Assembly: GCA_021298815.1 (NCBI GenBank)
Contig: JAJTHE010000102.1
Location: 1 to 35,700 of the forward strand
Direction of reading: 5' to 3'
DNA length: 35,700 nucleotides
From: Betaproteobacteria bacterium
Lineage (GTDB): Bacteria > Pseudomonadota > Gammaproteobacteria > Burkholderiales > CAIKXV01
Shown here: positions 24,536 through 33,421 of the stretch, piece after piece
How the letters are laid out: every line of letters starts with the position of its first letter
Numbering within the stretch: the stretch's first letter is position 1
Position numbers and translations under genes: made by a program
Notes under the pieces: model-generated
Seen by the model: the letters and a program-made list of their open reading frames with translations, nothing else
Told to the model about the DNA's origin: nothing
The model's database searches: none

Positions 24536-25204
24536 TCACCCGGGACGGCCGACCGCAGGCAGTTCGAGCACGCGCTCTCCGGCCACGACGTACACCCGGT
24601 CGGCGGCGCTGCGCGCCACCGCGAAGCCGCCGGTGAACGCCCCGAACGCGGGCAGCACGCCGACGCCTTCACCGAACACGAAGCAGGGCGTGCGCACCCG
24701 GTCGCGCCCGCTGCCGTGCAGCGCCACCACGGGATGCACATGGCCTGCCAGCACGTAGCGCCCGGCCGACGGCTCGGGATGATGGCGCAACGCGAACGGC
24801 CCGATGTCGAACGGATCGCGGTGCACGCGGATTTCCAGAGCCGGCGGCAGATCGCCCGCATGCCGGTCATGGTTGCCGGGCACCAGTTCCAGCGACAGCG
24901 CCGGCCGTCGCTCGCGCCAGTCGATCAGCGCGTGGAAGGTGGCCGACCCGTGCAGCAGCCTGCCGTGCATCAGGTCGCCGAGGAAGACGATGCGCTCGAC
25001 CGCATGCCGCAGCACCAGTGCATCGAGCACCTGCAGGTTGCTCGCGGTGGTGCCCGGCGGGACCGGCACGCCCAGCGTCCGGAAACGCGCCGCCTTGCCG
25101 AAATGCGCGTCGGCCACCATCAGCAGGCGCCGTGCCGGCCACCACAGCGCCCGCTGCGGCAGCAGGTGGAGCGCTTCGCCCGCGACCTCGATCGTCGTCG
25201 TCAT
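24536..25204 (-). CDS. pdeM: Ligase-associated DNA damage response endonuclease PdeM
   Basis: This 222-residue calcineurin-like metallophosphoesterase is predicted to act as a nuclease. The metal-binding set is complete: DAH (32-34), GDLMHG (Asp77), GNHD (110-113), and GHVHP (His155 and His157). It is the last gene of the ligase-associated DNA damage response operon and overlaps the helicase gene by 4 nt (ATGA). The family is defined by linkage to the ATP-dependent ligase, Lhr-like helicase and MBL-fold exonuclease, all present just upstream. The protein is the usual length. Confidence 0.92.
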   Translation of the reverse strand: MTTTIEVAGEALHLLPQRALWWPARRLLMVADAHFGKAARFRTLGVPVPPGTTASNLQVLDALVLRHAVERIVFLGDLMHGRLLHGSATFHALIDWRERRPALSLELVPGNHDRHAGDLPPALEIRVHRDPFDIGPFALRHHPEPSAGRYVLAGHVHPVVALHGSGRDRVRTPCFVFGEGVGVLPAFGAFTGGFAVARSAADRVYVVAGERVLELPAVGRPG

Positions 25205-27711
25205 CCGGCGCCTGCCGCGCGTTCCAGTTCCGCCACCATGCGCGCGATGCGGTCGCCGACCTTTTCGGTCGACACCTTCTCGCGGATGCGTGCCGCCATC
25301 AGCGGGAAGGCGAACGGCGTCGGATGCGCAACGTCCACCAGCCGCAGGGTCATCGTGCGCATCCGGGCGAGCGTGCCGGCCAGGCGTTCCAGGTCGAGTT
25401 CGTCGCGCATCACCTCGGCGCGCGCCTGCGCCAGCAGCAGGTTGCCCGGATCGTGCTTCTCGAACACGTCGTGCAGCAGCCCGGCGCTCGCCTGCAGCTC
25501 GCGCGCGCGCTTCGGCTGGCCGGGGAACCCGGTGAACACCAGCCCCGACACGCGGGCGATCTCGCGGAACTGGCGGCGCGCGAGCTCGCCTGCGTTGAGG
25601 CTTTCCAGCAGGTCTTCCTGCAGCCGGACGCCGTCGAGCAGATCGCCCGCGAAGGCCGCCTTCCAGTCCACCGGCACCGGCGACAGCAGTTCGAAGCCGT
25701 AGTCGCTGACCGCGATACTGAACGTGTTCGGTGCCGCGCGCGCCACGCGCCAGCCGAACAGCGAGGCGAGCCCGGTATGCACCAGGCGGCCGCCGAACGG
25801 GAAGCAGAACAGGTGGTGGCCCTCGCGCGTGTGCACGGTCTCGACCAGCAGTTCGTCCGCACGTGGCATCACCGACCAGCGCTGCTGCAGCTCGACCAGC
25901 CGCGATACCGCGCGCAGCTCCGGCAGGCTGCGGTCACCCTCGCCGGCGCGTCCGATCATCTCGACCACCGCCTGCGCGAGCTCGGTGGACAGCGGGCTGC
26001 GACCGCCCTGCCAGCGCGGCACCGCGGCGGTGCCGGCCTTCGCGCGCTGCACGTAAGCGGTCATCTCGCGGATGCGCACCAGCGACAGCAGCCGGCCGCC
26101 GAGCAGGAACGCCTGTCCCGGCTTCAGCCGGCTCACGAACGATTCCTCGACGGTACCGACCCTGCCCCCGCTGATGAAGCGCACGTCCATCGCGCTGTCG
26201 GCGGTGATGGTGCCGATCGACATGCGGTGCCGGCGTGCGATCGCGCGGTCCGGGACGCGGTAGCGCCCGTCATCGGCCTGCACCACCCGCCGGTACTCCG
26301 GATAGGCATGCAGCGAGCCGCCCCGGGTCACGAAGTCGACCGCCCAGTCGAAGGTCGCCCGGTCGAGCCGGCGGTAGGCCCAGGCGCTGCGCACCTCGTC
26401 GAACAGGTCGTCGGCATCGAAGCCGTCGCCGAGCGCGACCGTCACCAGGTGCTGCACCAGCACGTCGACCGGCGCCTCCGGCGGCGTCCGGGATTCGACA
26501 CGTTGTTCGCCGGCCGCGATGCGCGCGGCCGCGGCCTCGATCAGTTCGAAGCTGTGCGTGGGCACGCACGAGATGCGCGACACGCGGCCGGGTGCATGTC
26601 CCGAGCGCCCGGCCCGCTGCAGCAGCCGCGCGATGCCCTTCGGGCTGCCGACCTGGATCACCCGCTCGACCGGCAGGAAGTCCACGCCCAGGTCGAGCGA
26701 GGACGTGCACACCACCGCCTTCAGCCGGCCCTCCTTCAGCCCCAGCTCGACCCAGTCGCGCAGCTTGCGGTCGAGCGAACCATGGTGGAGCGCGATCATC
26801 CCCGCCCACTCGGGACGCGCTTCGAGCAGGGCCTGGTACCACTGCTCGGCATGCGAGCGCACGTTGGTGAACACCAGCGTGGTCGAAGCCGATTCGATCT
26901 CGCGCGCGACCGGCTCCACCATGCGCATGCCGAGGTGGCCGGCCCACGGGAAGCGTTCGGGGGCGTCCGGGATCACGGTGTCGACCACCACCCGCTTCGC
27001 GACCTTGCCCTGCACCAGCACGCCCGCGCCGGCGGTCGATCCGAGCAGCGCGGCACGGGCCTCGTCGAGGTTGCCGATGGTGGCCGACAGGCCCCAGATG
27101 CGCACGCCCGGGCTGAACCGCGCGATGCGCGCGAGCGCGAGCTGCGCCTGCACGCCGCGCTTGCTGCCGAGCAGTTCATGCCACTCGTCGACCACCACCA
27201 GCTTCACGTTGCCCAGCAGCGACGCCGCGTCCGCCTGCGCCAGCATCACCGACAGGCTCTCCGGCGTGGTGACCAGCGCGGTGGGCGGCCTGCGCTGCTG
27301 TCGCGCGCGCTCGGCGCTCGCCGTGTCGCCGGTGCGCATGCCGACCGTCCAGTCCAGCCCGAGCTCGGCCAGCGGTTCGGCCAGCGCACGCGCGGTATCG
27401 GCCGCGAGCGCCCGCATCGGCGTGATCCACAGCACGGTGTACGGTTGCGGCTTCGGGCGCCGGTTGCCGCCGCGCAGCGCCTCGACCAGCGCGGCGAACC
27501 AGACTGCGTAGGTCTTGCCGGATCCGGTGGTCGCATGCAGCAGGCCGCTGTCGCCGCGCGAATACGCCTGCCAGAGTTCGCGCTGGAACGGGAACGGACG
27601 CCAGCCGCGCCGTTCGAACCAGCGCGCCAGTTCCATCGGCAGGCGCAACGAAGCCGGCTTCCGATCGACGCCCGACGGCTCTGCCGGCGGCTGCGCAGGC
27701 ACGTCGTTCAT
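25201..27711 (-). CDS. Ligase-associated DNA damage response DEXH-box helicase (Lhr-like)
   Basis: This 836-residue superfamily 2 helicase has PFQRELW (Q-like motif), ATTGSGKTYA (Walker A, 60-69), TPMRALAADTA, VTTPESL, DEWH (175-178) and SATIGN. The second RecA domain has VFTNVRSHAEQW, HHGSLDRKLR, CTSSLDLGVDF and QRAGRSGHAPG. The C-terminal third is the Lhr-core winged-helix/DUF4145-side region. The length matches the ligase-associated form rather than full-size Lhr (about 1,500 residues). It is expected to translocate on ssDNA and unwind DNA during repair with the ligase and nucleases of the same operon. The start overlaps the DUF429 stop by 4 nt. Confidence 0.94.
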   Translation of the reverse strand: MNDVPAQPPAEPSGVDRKPASLRLPMELARWFERRGWRPFPFQRELWQAYSRGDSGLLHATTGSGKTYAVWFAALVEALRGGNRRPKPQPYTVLWITPMRALAADTARALAEPLAELGLDWTVGMRTGDTASAERARQQRRPPTALVTTPESLSVMLAQADAASLLGNVKLVVVDEWHELLGSKRGVQAQLALARIARFSPGVRIWGLSATIGNLDEARAALLGSTAGAGVLVQGKVAKRVVVDTVIPDAPERFPWAGHLGMRMVEPVAREIESASTTLVFTNVRSHAEQWYQALLEARPEWAGMIALHHGSLDRKLRDWVELGLKEGRLKAVVCTSSLDLGVDFLPVERVIQVGSPKGIARLLQRAGRSGHAPGRVSRISCVPTHSFELIEAAAARIAAGEQRVESRTPPEAPVDVLVQHLVTVALGDGFDADDLFDEVRSAWAYRRLDRATFDWAVDFVTRGGSLHAYPEYRRVVQADDGRYRVPDRAIARRHRMSIGTITADSAMDVRFISGGRVGTVEESFVSRLKPGQAFLLGGRLLSLVRIREMTAYVQRAKAGTAAVPRWQGGRSPLSTELAQAVVEMIGRAGEGDRSLPELRAVSRLVELQQRWSVMPRADELLVETVHTREGHHLFCFPFGGRLVHTGLASLFGWRVARAAPNTFSIAVSDYGFELLSPVPVDWKAAFAGDLLDGVRLQEDLLESLNAGELARRQFREIARVSGLVFTGFPGQPKRARELQASAGLLHDVFEKHDPGNLLLAQARAEVMRDELDLERLAGTLARMRTMTLRLVDVAHPTPFAFPLMAARIREKVSTEKVGDRIARMVAELERAAGAG

Positions 27712-28658
27712 GCGCGGCCCTTCCGCCGCGGGCGATCCGCCCTGTCCTGCACCGGGTCCTTCGCCACGCCGGGCGACTCGCCCGGCGCCGGCAACGGCAC
27801 CCCTGCGATCCAGCCTTCCAGCGGATCGGTGCCAGGCGGGATCCCGAAACGTGGCTGGCGCAGCGCCCAGCCGGCCTGCACCGCACAGACGATCGCATCG
27901 AGCGTGTCGCCGCTGGCATCGGCCAGTGCGCGGTCGAGTAGCGGCCGTGGCGCCGACACGCGCAGGCCGAGCGGGTGTTCGCCACGGCCCAGCGCGGCGA
28001 GGATGGTGGCCCTGGCTTCATGGCGCTGCACCGTCTGCTTCGCGCGGGTATCGCTCTTGTACGACTGGCGGGTGATCGCCCGCACCAGGAAGCCCGGATA
28101 CGCCTCGACCGCAACCCGCCGGGCATCGCCCTCGACATGGCCGGCGACGGTGATCCCTGCGCGTGCCAGGCGGGGCGCACCCTCCAGGAACATCAGCGCC
28201 ACCGGCGGGTTCACCAGCTTCAGTGGGCTGTGCGAGGCCGCCGGCCGGTCGACTGCACGGTGGACGTAGCGGTCGCCGACCGCACGCGCCTGCCGATGCG
28301 CATCGAGGCTCGCGCGGAACGCAGGCCGCGGCATCCGGGCGCAGGCCAGCGCAAGGTCGCGCCAGTCCGACGGCCAGCCGAGATCCGCCACCGCGCTGCG
28401 CGGCAGTCCGAACGGGAAGTCGAAGCCGCCGATCCACGGCCCGGGCTCGTCAAGCAGCGCCTCGAACGCCGCGAAGGTATCGAGCGCCTCGACGGCATCG
28501 ACCTGCAGCAGCGGATGGCTCGCGCCATCGCCTGCAGCGCGCTGCGCGCCGCCCTGCACGCTGCCGTCGGACAGCCGGGCGCAGGCGACCGTGATCGGCT
28601 TGGCACGGCGCGGCGCGCTGGTGAAGTCGACGCCCAGCAGGCGGAATCGGTCCGGCAT
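27708..28658 (-). CDS. DUF429 protein (RNase H-like fold, predicted nuclease)
   Basis: This 316-residue protein shows the DUF429 pattern: N-terminal LLGVDFTSAPRRAKPITVA (first acidic residue of an RNase H-like sheet), GGFDFPFGLPR, VEAYPGFLVR, YKSD, and SGDTLDAIVCAVQAGWAL near the C-terminus. Its acidic residues are placed as in RNase H-fold nucleases, but activity is not established. The last 35 or so residues are basic and disordered. ATG 28658 is chosen over GTG 28664 because GAGGTG lies just before it; the GTG would overlap that ribosome-binding sequence. It sits inside the ligase-associated repair operon, between the ligase and the helicase (7-nt gap and 4-nt overlap), where it is not one of the four usual members. 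Confidence 0.85.
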   Translation of the reverse strand: MPDRFRLLGVDFTSAPRRAKPITVACARLSDGSVQGGAQRAAGDGASHPLLQVDAVEALDTFAAFEALLDEPGPWIGGFDFPFGLPRSAVADLGWPSDWRDLALACARMPRPAFRASLDAHRQARAVGDRYVHRAVDRPAASHSPLKLVNPPVALMFLEGAPRLARAGITVAGHVEGDARRVAVEAYPGFLVRAITRQSYKSDTRAKQTVQRHEARATILAALGRGEHPLGLRVSAPRPLLDRALADASGDTLDAIVCAVQAGWALRQPRFGIPPGTDPLEGWIAGVPLPAPGESPGVAKDPVQDRADRPRRKGRA

Positions 28659-28665
28659 CCGCACC

Positions 28666-30273
28666 TCAGGACAGCGTGGCCGCGAGCGCGCGCAGCTGCC
28701 CGAGCGTGTCCGCGTCCTCGACCCGCTTGTCCTCGCGCAGGCGCAGGATGCGCGGGAAGCGCACCGCGATGCCCGACTTGTGGCGCGGGCTGTGCGCGAT
28801 GCCCTCGAAGCCGATCTCGCACACCAGCGTCGGCGTCACGCTGCGCACCGGCCCGAACTTCTCGACCGTGTGCTGCCGGATGCAGGCATCCACCTTCGCG
28901 ATCTCGGCGTCGCTGAGGCCGGAGTACGCCTTCGCGAACGGCACCAGCGCGCCCTCGTGCCACAGCGCGAAGGTGTAGTCGGTGTACAGGCTGGCGCGGC
29001 GGCCATGCCCGCGCTGCGCATAGACCAGCACCGCGTCGATCGACAGCGGATCGAGCTTCCACTTCCACCATTCGCCGGCCGGGCTGGAACGGGTGCGGCC
29101 GATGCCGTAGGCGGAGTCGATCCGCTTCAGCATCAGTCCCTCGACGCTGCGTGCCCGCGCATCCTCGCGCAACCGGGCGAGGTCATGCCAGGTGGCCGCC
29201 TCGACCAGCGGCGACACGGACACGACCGGACCGTCCAGGCGCCCGACCACGGCCTCCAGCAGCGCGCGGCGTTCCGAGAACGGCCGGGTGCGCAGGTCGG
29301 CGCCCGCGTGTTCGAGCAGGTCGTAGGCGATGTAGGCGACCGGCGCACGCGCGAGTACGGCGGCGGAAAGCTTCGTTCGGCCGATGCGCTGCTGCAGCAG
29401 CGCGAACGGCGCGACCCGTCCGTCGCGCCAGGCGACCAGTTCGCCATCGAGCACGCAGCCGTCGGGCAGCGCGCCGACCGCGGCCGCGACCTCCGGGAAG
29501 CGCGGCGTCACCAGTTCCTCGCCGCGCGACCACAGGAAGGTCTCGCCGTTGCGGCGCACGACCTGTGCGCGGATGCCATCCCACTTCCACTCGGCTGCCC
29601 ACTGCCCGCGCTCGCCGAGCGATTCGACCGGGCCCGGCAGGGCATGCGCGAGGAAGAACGGATACGGACGCCCTGGCGGCACCGTTCCCTCGTCGCGCTC
29701 GACCAGGCGCAGCCATGCGCCCGCATCCGGCCGCCAGTCGCCGGCCAGCCGCTCGGCGACCACCTGGGACGGCAGGCCGCTCGCCTCGGACACGCCCTGC
29801 ACCACCAACTGCCGCGACACGCCCACCCGGAAGCCGCCGGTGATCAGCTTGTTCCAGACGAAGCGTTCGTGCGCATCGAGTTCGTCCCACCAGCCGTTGA
29901 GCAGCGGCGCCAGCGCCTCGGGCGCGGTGCCCCGCAGCTTCAGCAACCGCTGCTCGACCCACACGTGCAACGGCAGGCTGGCCGCCGTGCCGGCCGCCGG
30001 CGGCAGCAGCAGCGCGATGGTCTCGGCGAGGTCGCCCACCGCCTGGTAGCTCTCCTCGAACAGCCACTCCGGAACCTGCGCGCGTTCGGCGGCGATCGCG
30101 CGCAGCACCTTCACCGGCACCGCCTGCCTGGGCCTGCTGCCGCACAGGAAGTACACCGCCCAGGCGGCATCGGCTGGCATCGCCCGGCTGAAGTACGCAG
30201 CCAGCGCGGCGCGCCTGGCGCGGGTCGAGGTGGTCGAATCGAGTGCGCGGTAGAGCGCGGCGAAGTCACGCAT
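28666..30273 (-). CDS. ATP-dependent DNA ligase, ligase-associated DNA damage response type
   Basis: This 535-residue ligase seals nicks using ATP; the cell's replicative ligase should be a separate NAD-dependent LigA. An N-terminal DNA-binding domain (about 1-200, with NKLITGGFRVGVSR) precedes the nucleotidyltransferase domain. Motif I is EWKWDGIRAQ with adenylated Lys230. Motif III-like CVLDGELVAW, EGLMLKR (motif IV) and WWKWKLD (motif V) follow. The OB-fold domain includes LVCEIGFEGIAHSPRHKSG. ATG 30273 starts at MRDFAALYRALD, where homology begins; the codons upstream encode a shifted reading of the exonuclease gene. It overlaps the exonuclease by 8 nt, implying coupled translation. Confidence 0.94.
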   Translation of the reverse strand: MRDFAALYRALDSTTSTRARRAALAAYFSRAMPADAAWAVYFLCGSRPRQAVPVKVLRAIAAERAQVPEWLFEESYQAVGDLAETIALLLPPAAGTAASLPLHVWVEQRLLKLRGTAPEALAPLLNGWWDELDAHERFVWNKLITGGFRVGVSRQLVVQGVSEASGLPSQVVAERLAGDWRPDAGAWLRLVERDEGTVPPGRPYPFFLAHALPGPVESLGERGQWAAEWKWDGIRAQVVRRNGETFLWSRGEELVTPRFPEVAAAVGALPDGCVLDGELVAWRDGRVAPFALLQQRIGRTKLSAAVLARAPVAYIAYDLLEHAGADLRTRPFSERRALLEAVVGRLDGPVVSVSPLVEAATWHDLARLREDARARSVEGLMLKRIDSAYGIGRTRSSPAGEWWKWKLDPLSIDAVLVYAQRGHGRRASLYTDYTFALWHEGALVPFAKAYSGLSDAEIAKVDACIRQHTVEKFGPVRSVTPTLVCEIGFEGIAHSPRHKSGIAVRFPRILRLREDKRVEDADTLGQLRALAATLS

Positions 30274-31345
30274 CGGCGACGGCCTCGGTCGGGCGTGCGT
30301 CCTCGCCCGGCGCGGGAAGCTCCGCCGGGGCCGCCGCGTCCTGTTCGCCGGTGTACTGGGCATCGAACTCGCGCGTGTCGAAGGTGCGCGCGTCCAGGCC
30401 GCGGTCGCACAGGTAGCGCGAGAGCGCGGCGGCGTATCCGTGCGTCGCGTACACGCAGGCGGCACCGCTCGCCTCGATCGCGCGCAGCAGGCCGGGCCAG
30501 TCCGCGTGGTCCGACATGACGAAGCCGCGGTCGACCGAGCGCCGGCGGCGCGCGCCGCGCAACTGCATCCAGCCCGAGGCGAACGCATCGCTCGCGTCGG
30601 GGAAACGGCGCAGCCAGGGCGTCGACTGCGCGGACGGGGGTGCCACCACCAGCGCGCCCGCCAGCGCGGCACGGTCGGCGCTGCGTGCCGTCCCCTGGAC
30701 GGTGAGCGTTGCGGGCAGCCTCACCCCGGCCTCGCGGTAGCAGCGGTTCAGCACCTCGACCGCGCCATGGCAGACGATCGGCCCGATCGACGCATCGACA
30801 CCGGCGAGGATGCGCTGCGCCTTGCCGAAGGCGTACGCATACACCACGCTCGGCCGGCCCGCCGCGGCATTGCCGCGCCACCAGTCGTCGATCTCCGCGA
30901 ACAGCCGCGCGGGCGGCGCCCAGCGGTAGATCGGCAGGCCGAAGGTCGACTCGGTGATCAGCACATGGGCGCGCACTGGCTCGAACGCGGTGCAGGTCGG
31001 GTCGGCATCGAGCTTGTAGTCGCCGGTCACCACCCAGGTCTCGCCAGCGACCTCGACGCGTACCTGCGAGGAGCCGAGCACATGCCCGGCCGGGTGCAGC
31101 GAGACCCGTGCGGCGCCGATCGTGGTCACTTCGCCGTAGCCCGCGGCATCGATCGAGACCGGCCCGAGGCGGGCGCGCAGCACGCCGAGCGCATCGCGTT
31201 GCGCCAGGTAGCGCGCATGGCCGCGGCGCGCATGGTCGGCGTGCGCATGCGTCAGCACCGCGCGTTCGACCGGCCGCCAGGGATCGATGTAGAAGTCGCC
31301 GGCCGGGCAGTAGAGCCCCGCCGGCCTCAGTTCGAGGACCGCCAT
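30266..31345 (-). CDS. Ligase-associated DNA damage response exonuclease (MBL fold)
   Basis: This 359-residue metallo-beta-lactamase/beta-CASP-type nuclease has the zinc-binding LTHAHADHARRGH (His33, His35, Asp37, His38), HPAGHVLGSSQVRV, TGDYKLD and the beta-CASP segments SDHADW and THGY. It resembles SNM1/Pso2 and CPSF-type nucleases. By operon membership it is the exonuclease partner of the ligase and helicase. About 25 residues at the C-terminus are acidic and Pro/Ala-rich and look disordered. It is the first recognised gene of the ligase-associated operon and lies 55 nt after the 114-residue gene. The ATG at 31345 has only a weak GGA upstream. Confidence 0.93.
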   Translation of the reverse strand: MAVLELRPAGLYCPAGDFYIDPWRPVERAVLTHAHADHARRGHARYLAQRDALGVLRARLGPVSIDAAGYGEVTTIGAARVSLHPAGHVLGSSQVRVEVAGETWVVTGDYKLDADPTCTAFEPVRAHVLITESTFGLPIYRWAPPARLFAEIDDWWRGNAAAGRPSVVYAYAFGKAQRILAGVDASIGPIVCHGAVEVLNRCYREAGVRLPATLTVQGTARSADRAALAGALVVAPPSAQSTPWLRRFPDASDAFASGWMQLRGARRRRSVDRGFVMSDHADWPGLLRAIEASGAACVYATHGYAAALSRYLCDRGLDARTFDTREFDAQYTGEQDAAAPAELPAPGEDARPTEAVADA

Positions 31346-31400
31346 CTGCGCCGTGTCCGTTCCAGGTTGCCGGCTGCGCGGGGTCGCCCGGCAACGGCCG

Positions 31401-31745
31401 TCAGGCGTGCGAGGGTGCCGGCTGCACGGCGGGCGCCGGCACCCGCTGCGCGAAGCTGGCGCAGGACAACGCCGTGTCGAGCAGGTCGCGCGCCAGCGGT
31501 TCGGTGACCGTGCGCGGCGCCGGGATCATCGCCACCCGCAGCGCGGTGGCCATCGCCAGTGCCTGCAGCACGTCGCCGTTGCTCACCCCCTCGCGGTCGG
31601 CGACCCGCGCATCGATCGCCGACAGCAGCGCGGTCAGCAGCGCACTGACATCGGTCTCGTTGCGCGTCTCGGCATGGAGGTCGAAGGTGACATCGATCGT
31701 TTCGCCGGTCGCGGTGGTGGCGCGGTAGGGCAGGTGGCTGTTCAT
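31401..31745 (-). CDS. Uncharacterised 114-residue protein
   Basis: I do not recognise this family. The product starts MNSHLPYRATTATGETIDVTFDLHAET, which reads as two beta strands. A helical middle follows (DVSALLTALLSAIDARVADREGVSNGDVLQALAMATALRVAMI), then a short helix and a Pro/Ala-rich end. There is no signal peptide, transmembrane segment or Cys pair. Codon use matches its neighbours and the alternation of hydrophobic residues is regular, so I believe it is a real gene. It lies 55 nt upstream of the ligase-associated operon on the same strand and could be its first gene. A ribosome-binding sequence is weak. It diverges from the PfkB-family kinase across 207 bp. Confidence 0.7.
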   Translation of the reverse strand: MNSHLPYRATTATGETIDVTFDLHAETRNETDVSALLTALLSAIDARVADREGVSNGDVLQALAMATALRVAMIPAPRTVTEPLARDLLDTALSCASFAQRVPAPAVQPAPSHA

Positions 31746-31855
31746 GATCGTGCACGGGTCCGGAGAGGGTGGATGGCGCGATGGTAGCCGAGGCGACGCG
31801 GCGTCGACGCCTCGCGGCCGGTGACCATGGCGGCAGGACCGCCACGGGGCCACGG

Positions 31856-31861
31856 TATAAT
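31856..31861 (+). promoter_or_regulatory. TATAAT -10 element upstream of the PfkB-family kinase
   Basis: A perfect TATAAT lies 92 nt before the kinase ATG in the divergent gap. No -35 resembling TTGACA is found 16-18 bp upstream, so it may need an activator. The predicted leader is about 85 nt. Confidence 0.45.
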
Positions 31862-31952
31862 CCCCGGGTTTTGCCCTTCGCGCGTCGCAAGCGCACCGTG
31901 CCAACCCTGCGTCGGCGGCAGCACCGCACGCACCTCCCGGACCCAAACGACC

Positions 31953-32885
31953 ATGTCCACGCTCATCTGCGGCTCGATCGCCTTCGACACCATCATGGTG
32001 TTCCATGACCGGTTCAAGAACCACATCCTGCCCGAGAAGATCCAGATCCTGAACGTGGCCTTCCTGGTGCCCGACATGCGCCGCGAGTTCGGCGGCTGCG
32101 CCGGCAACATCGCCTACACGCTGAAGATGCTCGGCACCGAGCCCACGATCATGGCCACCGTCGGCGACGACGCGGCGCCCTACCTCGCGCGCCTGGACCG
32201 GCTCGGACTTTCGCGCAGGCACGTGCGCGAAGTCCCCGGCAGCTTCACCGCGCAGGCGTTCATCACCACCGACCTCGACGACAACCAGATCACCGCGTTC
32301 CATCCGGGCGCGATGAACCATTCGCACCTCAACAGGATCTCCGATGCCGCTGGCACCACGCTCGGCATCGTGTCGCCTGACGGCCGCGACGGCATGATCC
32401 AGCATGCGCAGCAGTTCGCCGAGGCCGGCATTCCGTTCATCTTCGACCCGGGCCAGGGCCTGCCGATGTTCGACGGCGCATACCTGATGCGCTTCATCGA
32501 CGCCGCCACCTACGTGACCGTCAACGACTACGAGGCCCAGTTGCTGCAGGACCGCACCGGCCAGACGCTCGAGGCGCTGGCGAAGAAGGTCAAGGCGCTG
32601 ATCGTCACCCTGGGCGGCAACGGCTCGCACATCTACACCGGGGGTCAACGAATCGAGATCCCCGGCGTTAAGGCCGATGTGGTCGACCCGACCGGCTGCG
32701 GCGACGCCTATCGGGCCGGACTGCTGCATGGCATTTCGTCAGGGATGGACTGGCCTACCACCGGCCGCCTGGCGTCGCTGATCGGCGCGATCAAGATCAG
32801 CCACCGGGGTGGACAGAACCACAGCTTCACCCCCGACGAGATTGCCGTGCGGTACCGTGAGGCGTTCGGTTCCAGCCTCGGTTGA
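31953..32885 (+). CDS. PfkB-family sugar/nucleoside kinase, adenosine-kinase-like
   Basis: This 310-residue ribokinase-fold kinase begins STLICGSIAFDTIMVF. It has the substrate-side GG-type segment FGGCAGNIAYTLKMLG and ends with the ATP-site signature DPTGCGDAYRAGLLHGI (PfkB motif 2, catalytic Asp in GCGD). VTVNDYEAQLL and LIVTLGGNGSHIY are also typical. The overall pattern resembles the bacterial proteins annotated as adenosine kinase or carbohydrate kinase in Betaproteobacteria; substrate choice between adenosine and a sugar cannot be settled by eye. ATG 31953 is where homology starts; no strong ribosome-binding sequence is visible. The lipoprotein gene follows after 40 nt. Confidence 0.9.
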   Translation: MSTLICGSIAFDTIMVFHDRFKNHILPEKIQILNVAFLVPDMRREFGGCAGNIAYTLKMLGTEPTIMATVGDDAAPYLARLDRLGLSRRHVREVPGSFTAQAFITTDLDDNQITAFHPGAMNHSHLNRISDAAGTTLGIVSPDGRDGMIQHAQQFAEAGIPFIFDPGQGLPMFDGAYLMRFIDAATYVTVNDYEAQLLQDRTGQTLEALAKKVKALIVTLGGNGSHIYTGGQRIEIPGVKADVVDPTGCGDAYRAGLLHGISSGMDWPTTGRLASLIGAIKISHRGGQNHSFTPDEIAVRYREAFGSSLG

Positions 32886-32925
32886 ACGCAGCCGGTCCGG
32901 CATGCCCGGCGCAGGAGAATCCATC

Positions 32926-33381
32926 ATGAAGAGAATGCACGCAGTGGCAATCGCCCTCGCATCCACGCTGGTGCTGTCGGCCTGCGCGCCCGGCCAGGGT
33001 GCCAATACCTATTCGCGCAGCCAGGCACGCACCGAACAGAGCGTGCGCATGGGCACGGTCGAGGGGGTTCGCACGGTGCGCCTGGAAGGTACGCGCACGC
33101 CGGTAGGCACCATCGCCGGCGGCGTGGTGGGCGGCGTGGCCGGCAGCACGGTCGGCGGCGGACGCGGCAGCACGATCGCCGCGGTCCTGGGCGCACTCGC
33201 CGGCGGCCTGGCCGGCTCGGCGATCGAGGAAGGGGTCACCCGCAAGGAAGGCGTCGAGGTCACCGTCCGCCTCGACAACGGCAACATCATCGCGATCACC
33301 CAGGAAGCCGACGAAACGTTCAAGCCCGGCGAGCGGGTGCGCGTGCTGTCCGGCGGCGGCGTGTCGCGGGTGACCCGCTGA
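32926..33381 (+). CDS. Outer-membrane lipoprotein with glycine-zipper domain, SlyB/Pcp-like
   Basis: This 151-residue protein has a lipoprotein signal peptide with lipobox LVLSAC (lipidated Cys20). A glycine-zipper 2TM domain lies at about 64-98 (GTIAGGVVGGVAGSTVGGG and GALAGGLAGSAIEEGVTR). A small C-terminal beta domain follows (VEVTVRLDNGNIIAITQEAD, FKPGERVRVL). The order matches SlyB/Pcp-type lipoproteins, which in enterobacteria help outer-membrane integrity. AGGAG 8 nt before ATG 32926 fixes the start. It follows the kinase by 40 nt on the same strand, but no functional link is obvious. Confidence 0.9.
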   Translation: MKRMHAVAIALASTLVLSACAPGQGANTYSRSQARTEQSVRMGTVEGVRTVRLEGTRTPVGTIAGGVVGGVAGSTVGGGRGSTIAAVLGALAGGLAGSAIEEGVTRKEGVEVTVRLDNGNIIAITQEADETFKPGERVRVLSGGGVSRVTR

Positions 33382-33421
33382 CTGGACGCAACCGAGTGGC
33401 TTGCTGACGGGGCTCCGCCCT

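Noticed and set aside
25018..28269. A 1,083-codon open frame on the plus strand across the repair operon
   Set aside because: Same signature of antisense codon bias; it covers pdeM, the Lhr-like helicase and DUF429, all with full motifs.
31786..31816. Inverted repeat CGAGGCG/CGCCTCG in the divergent gap
   Set aside because: The arms are real but short and GC-only, with imperfect inner pairing; no regulator can be suggested, so it is not listed as a feature.
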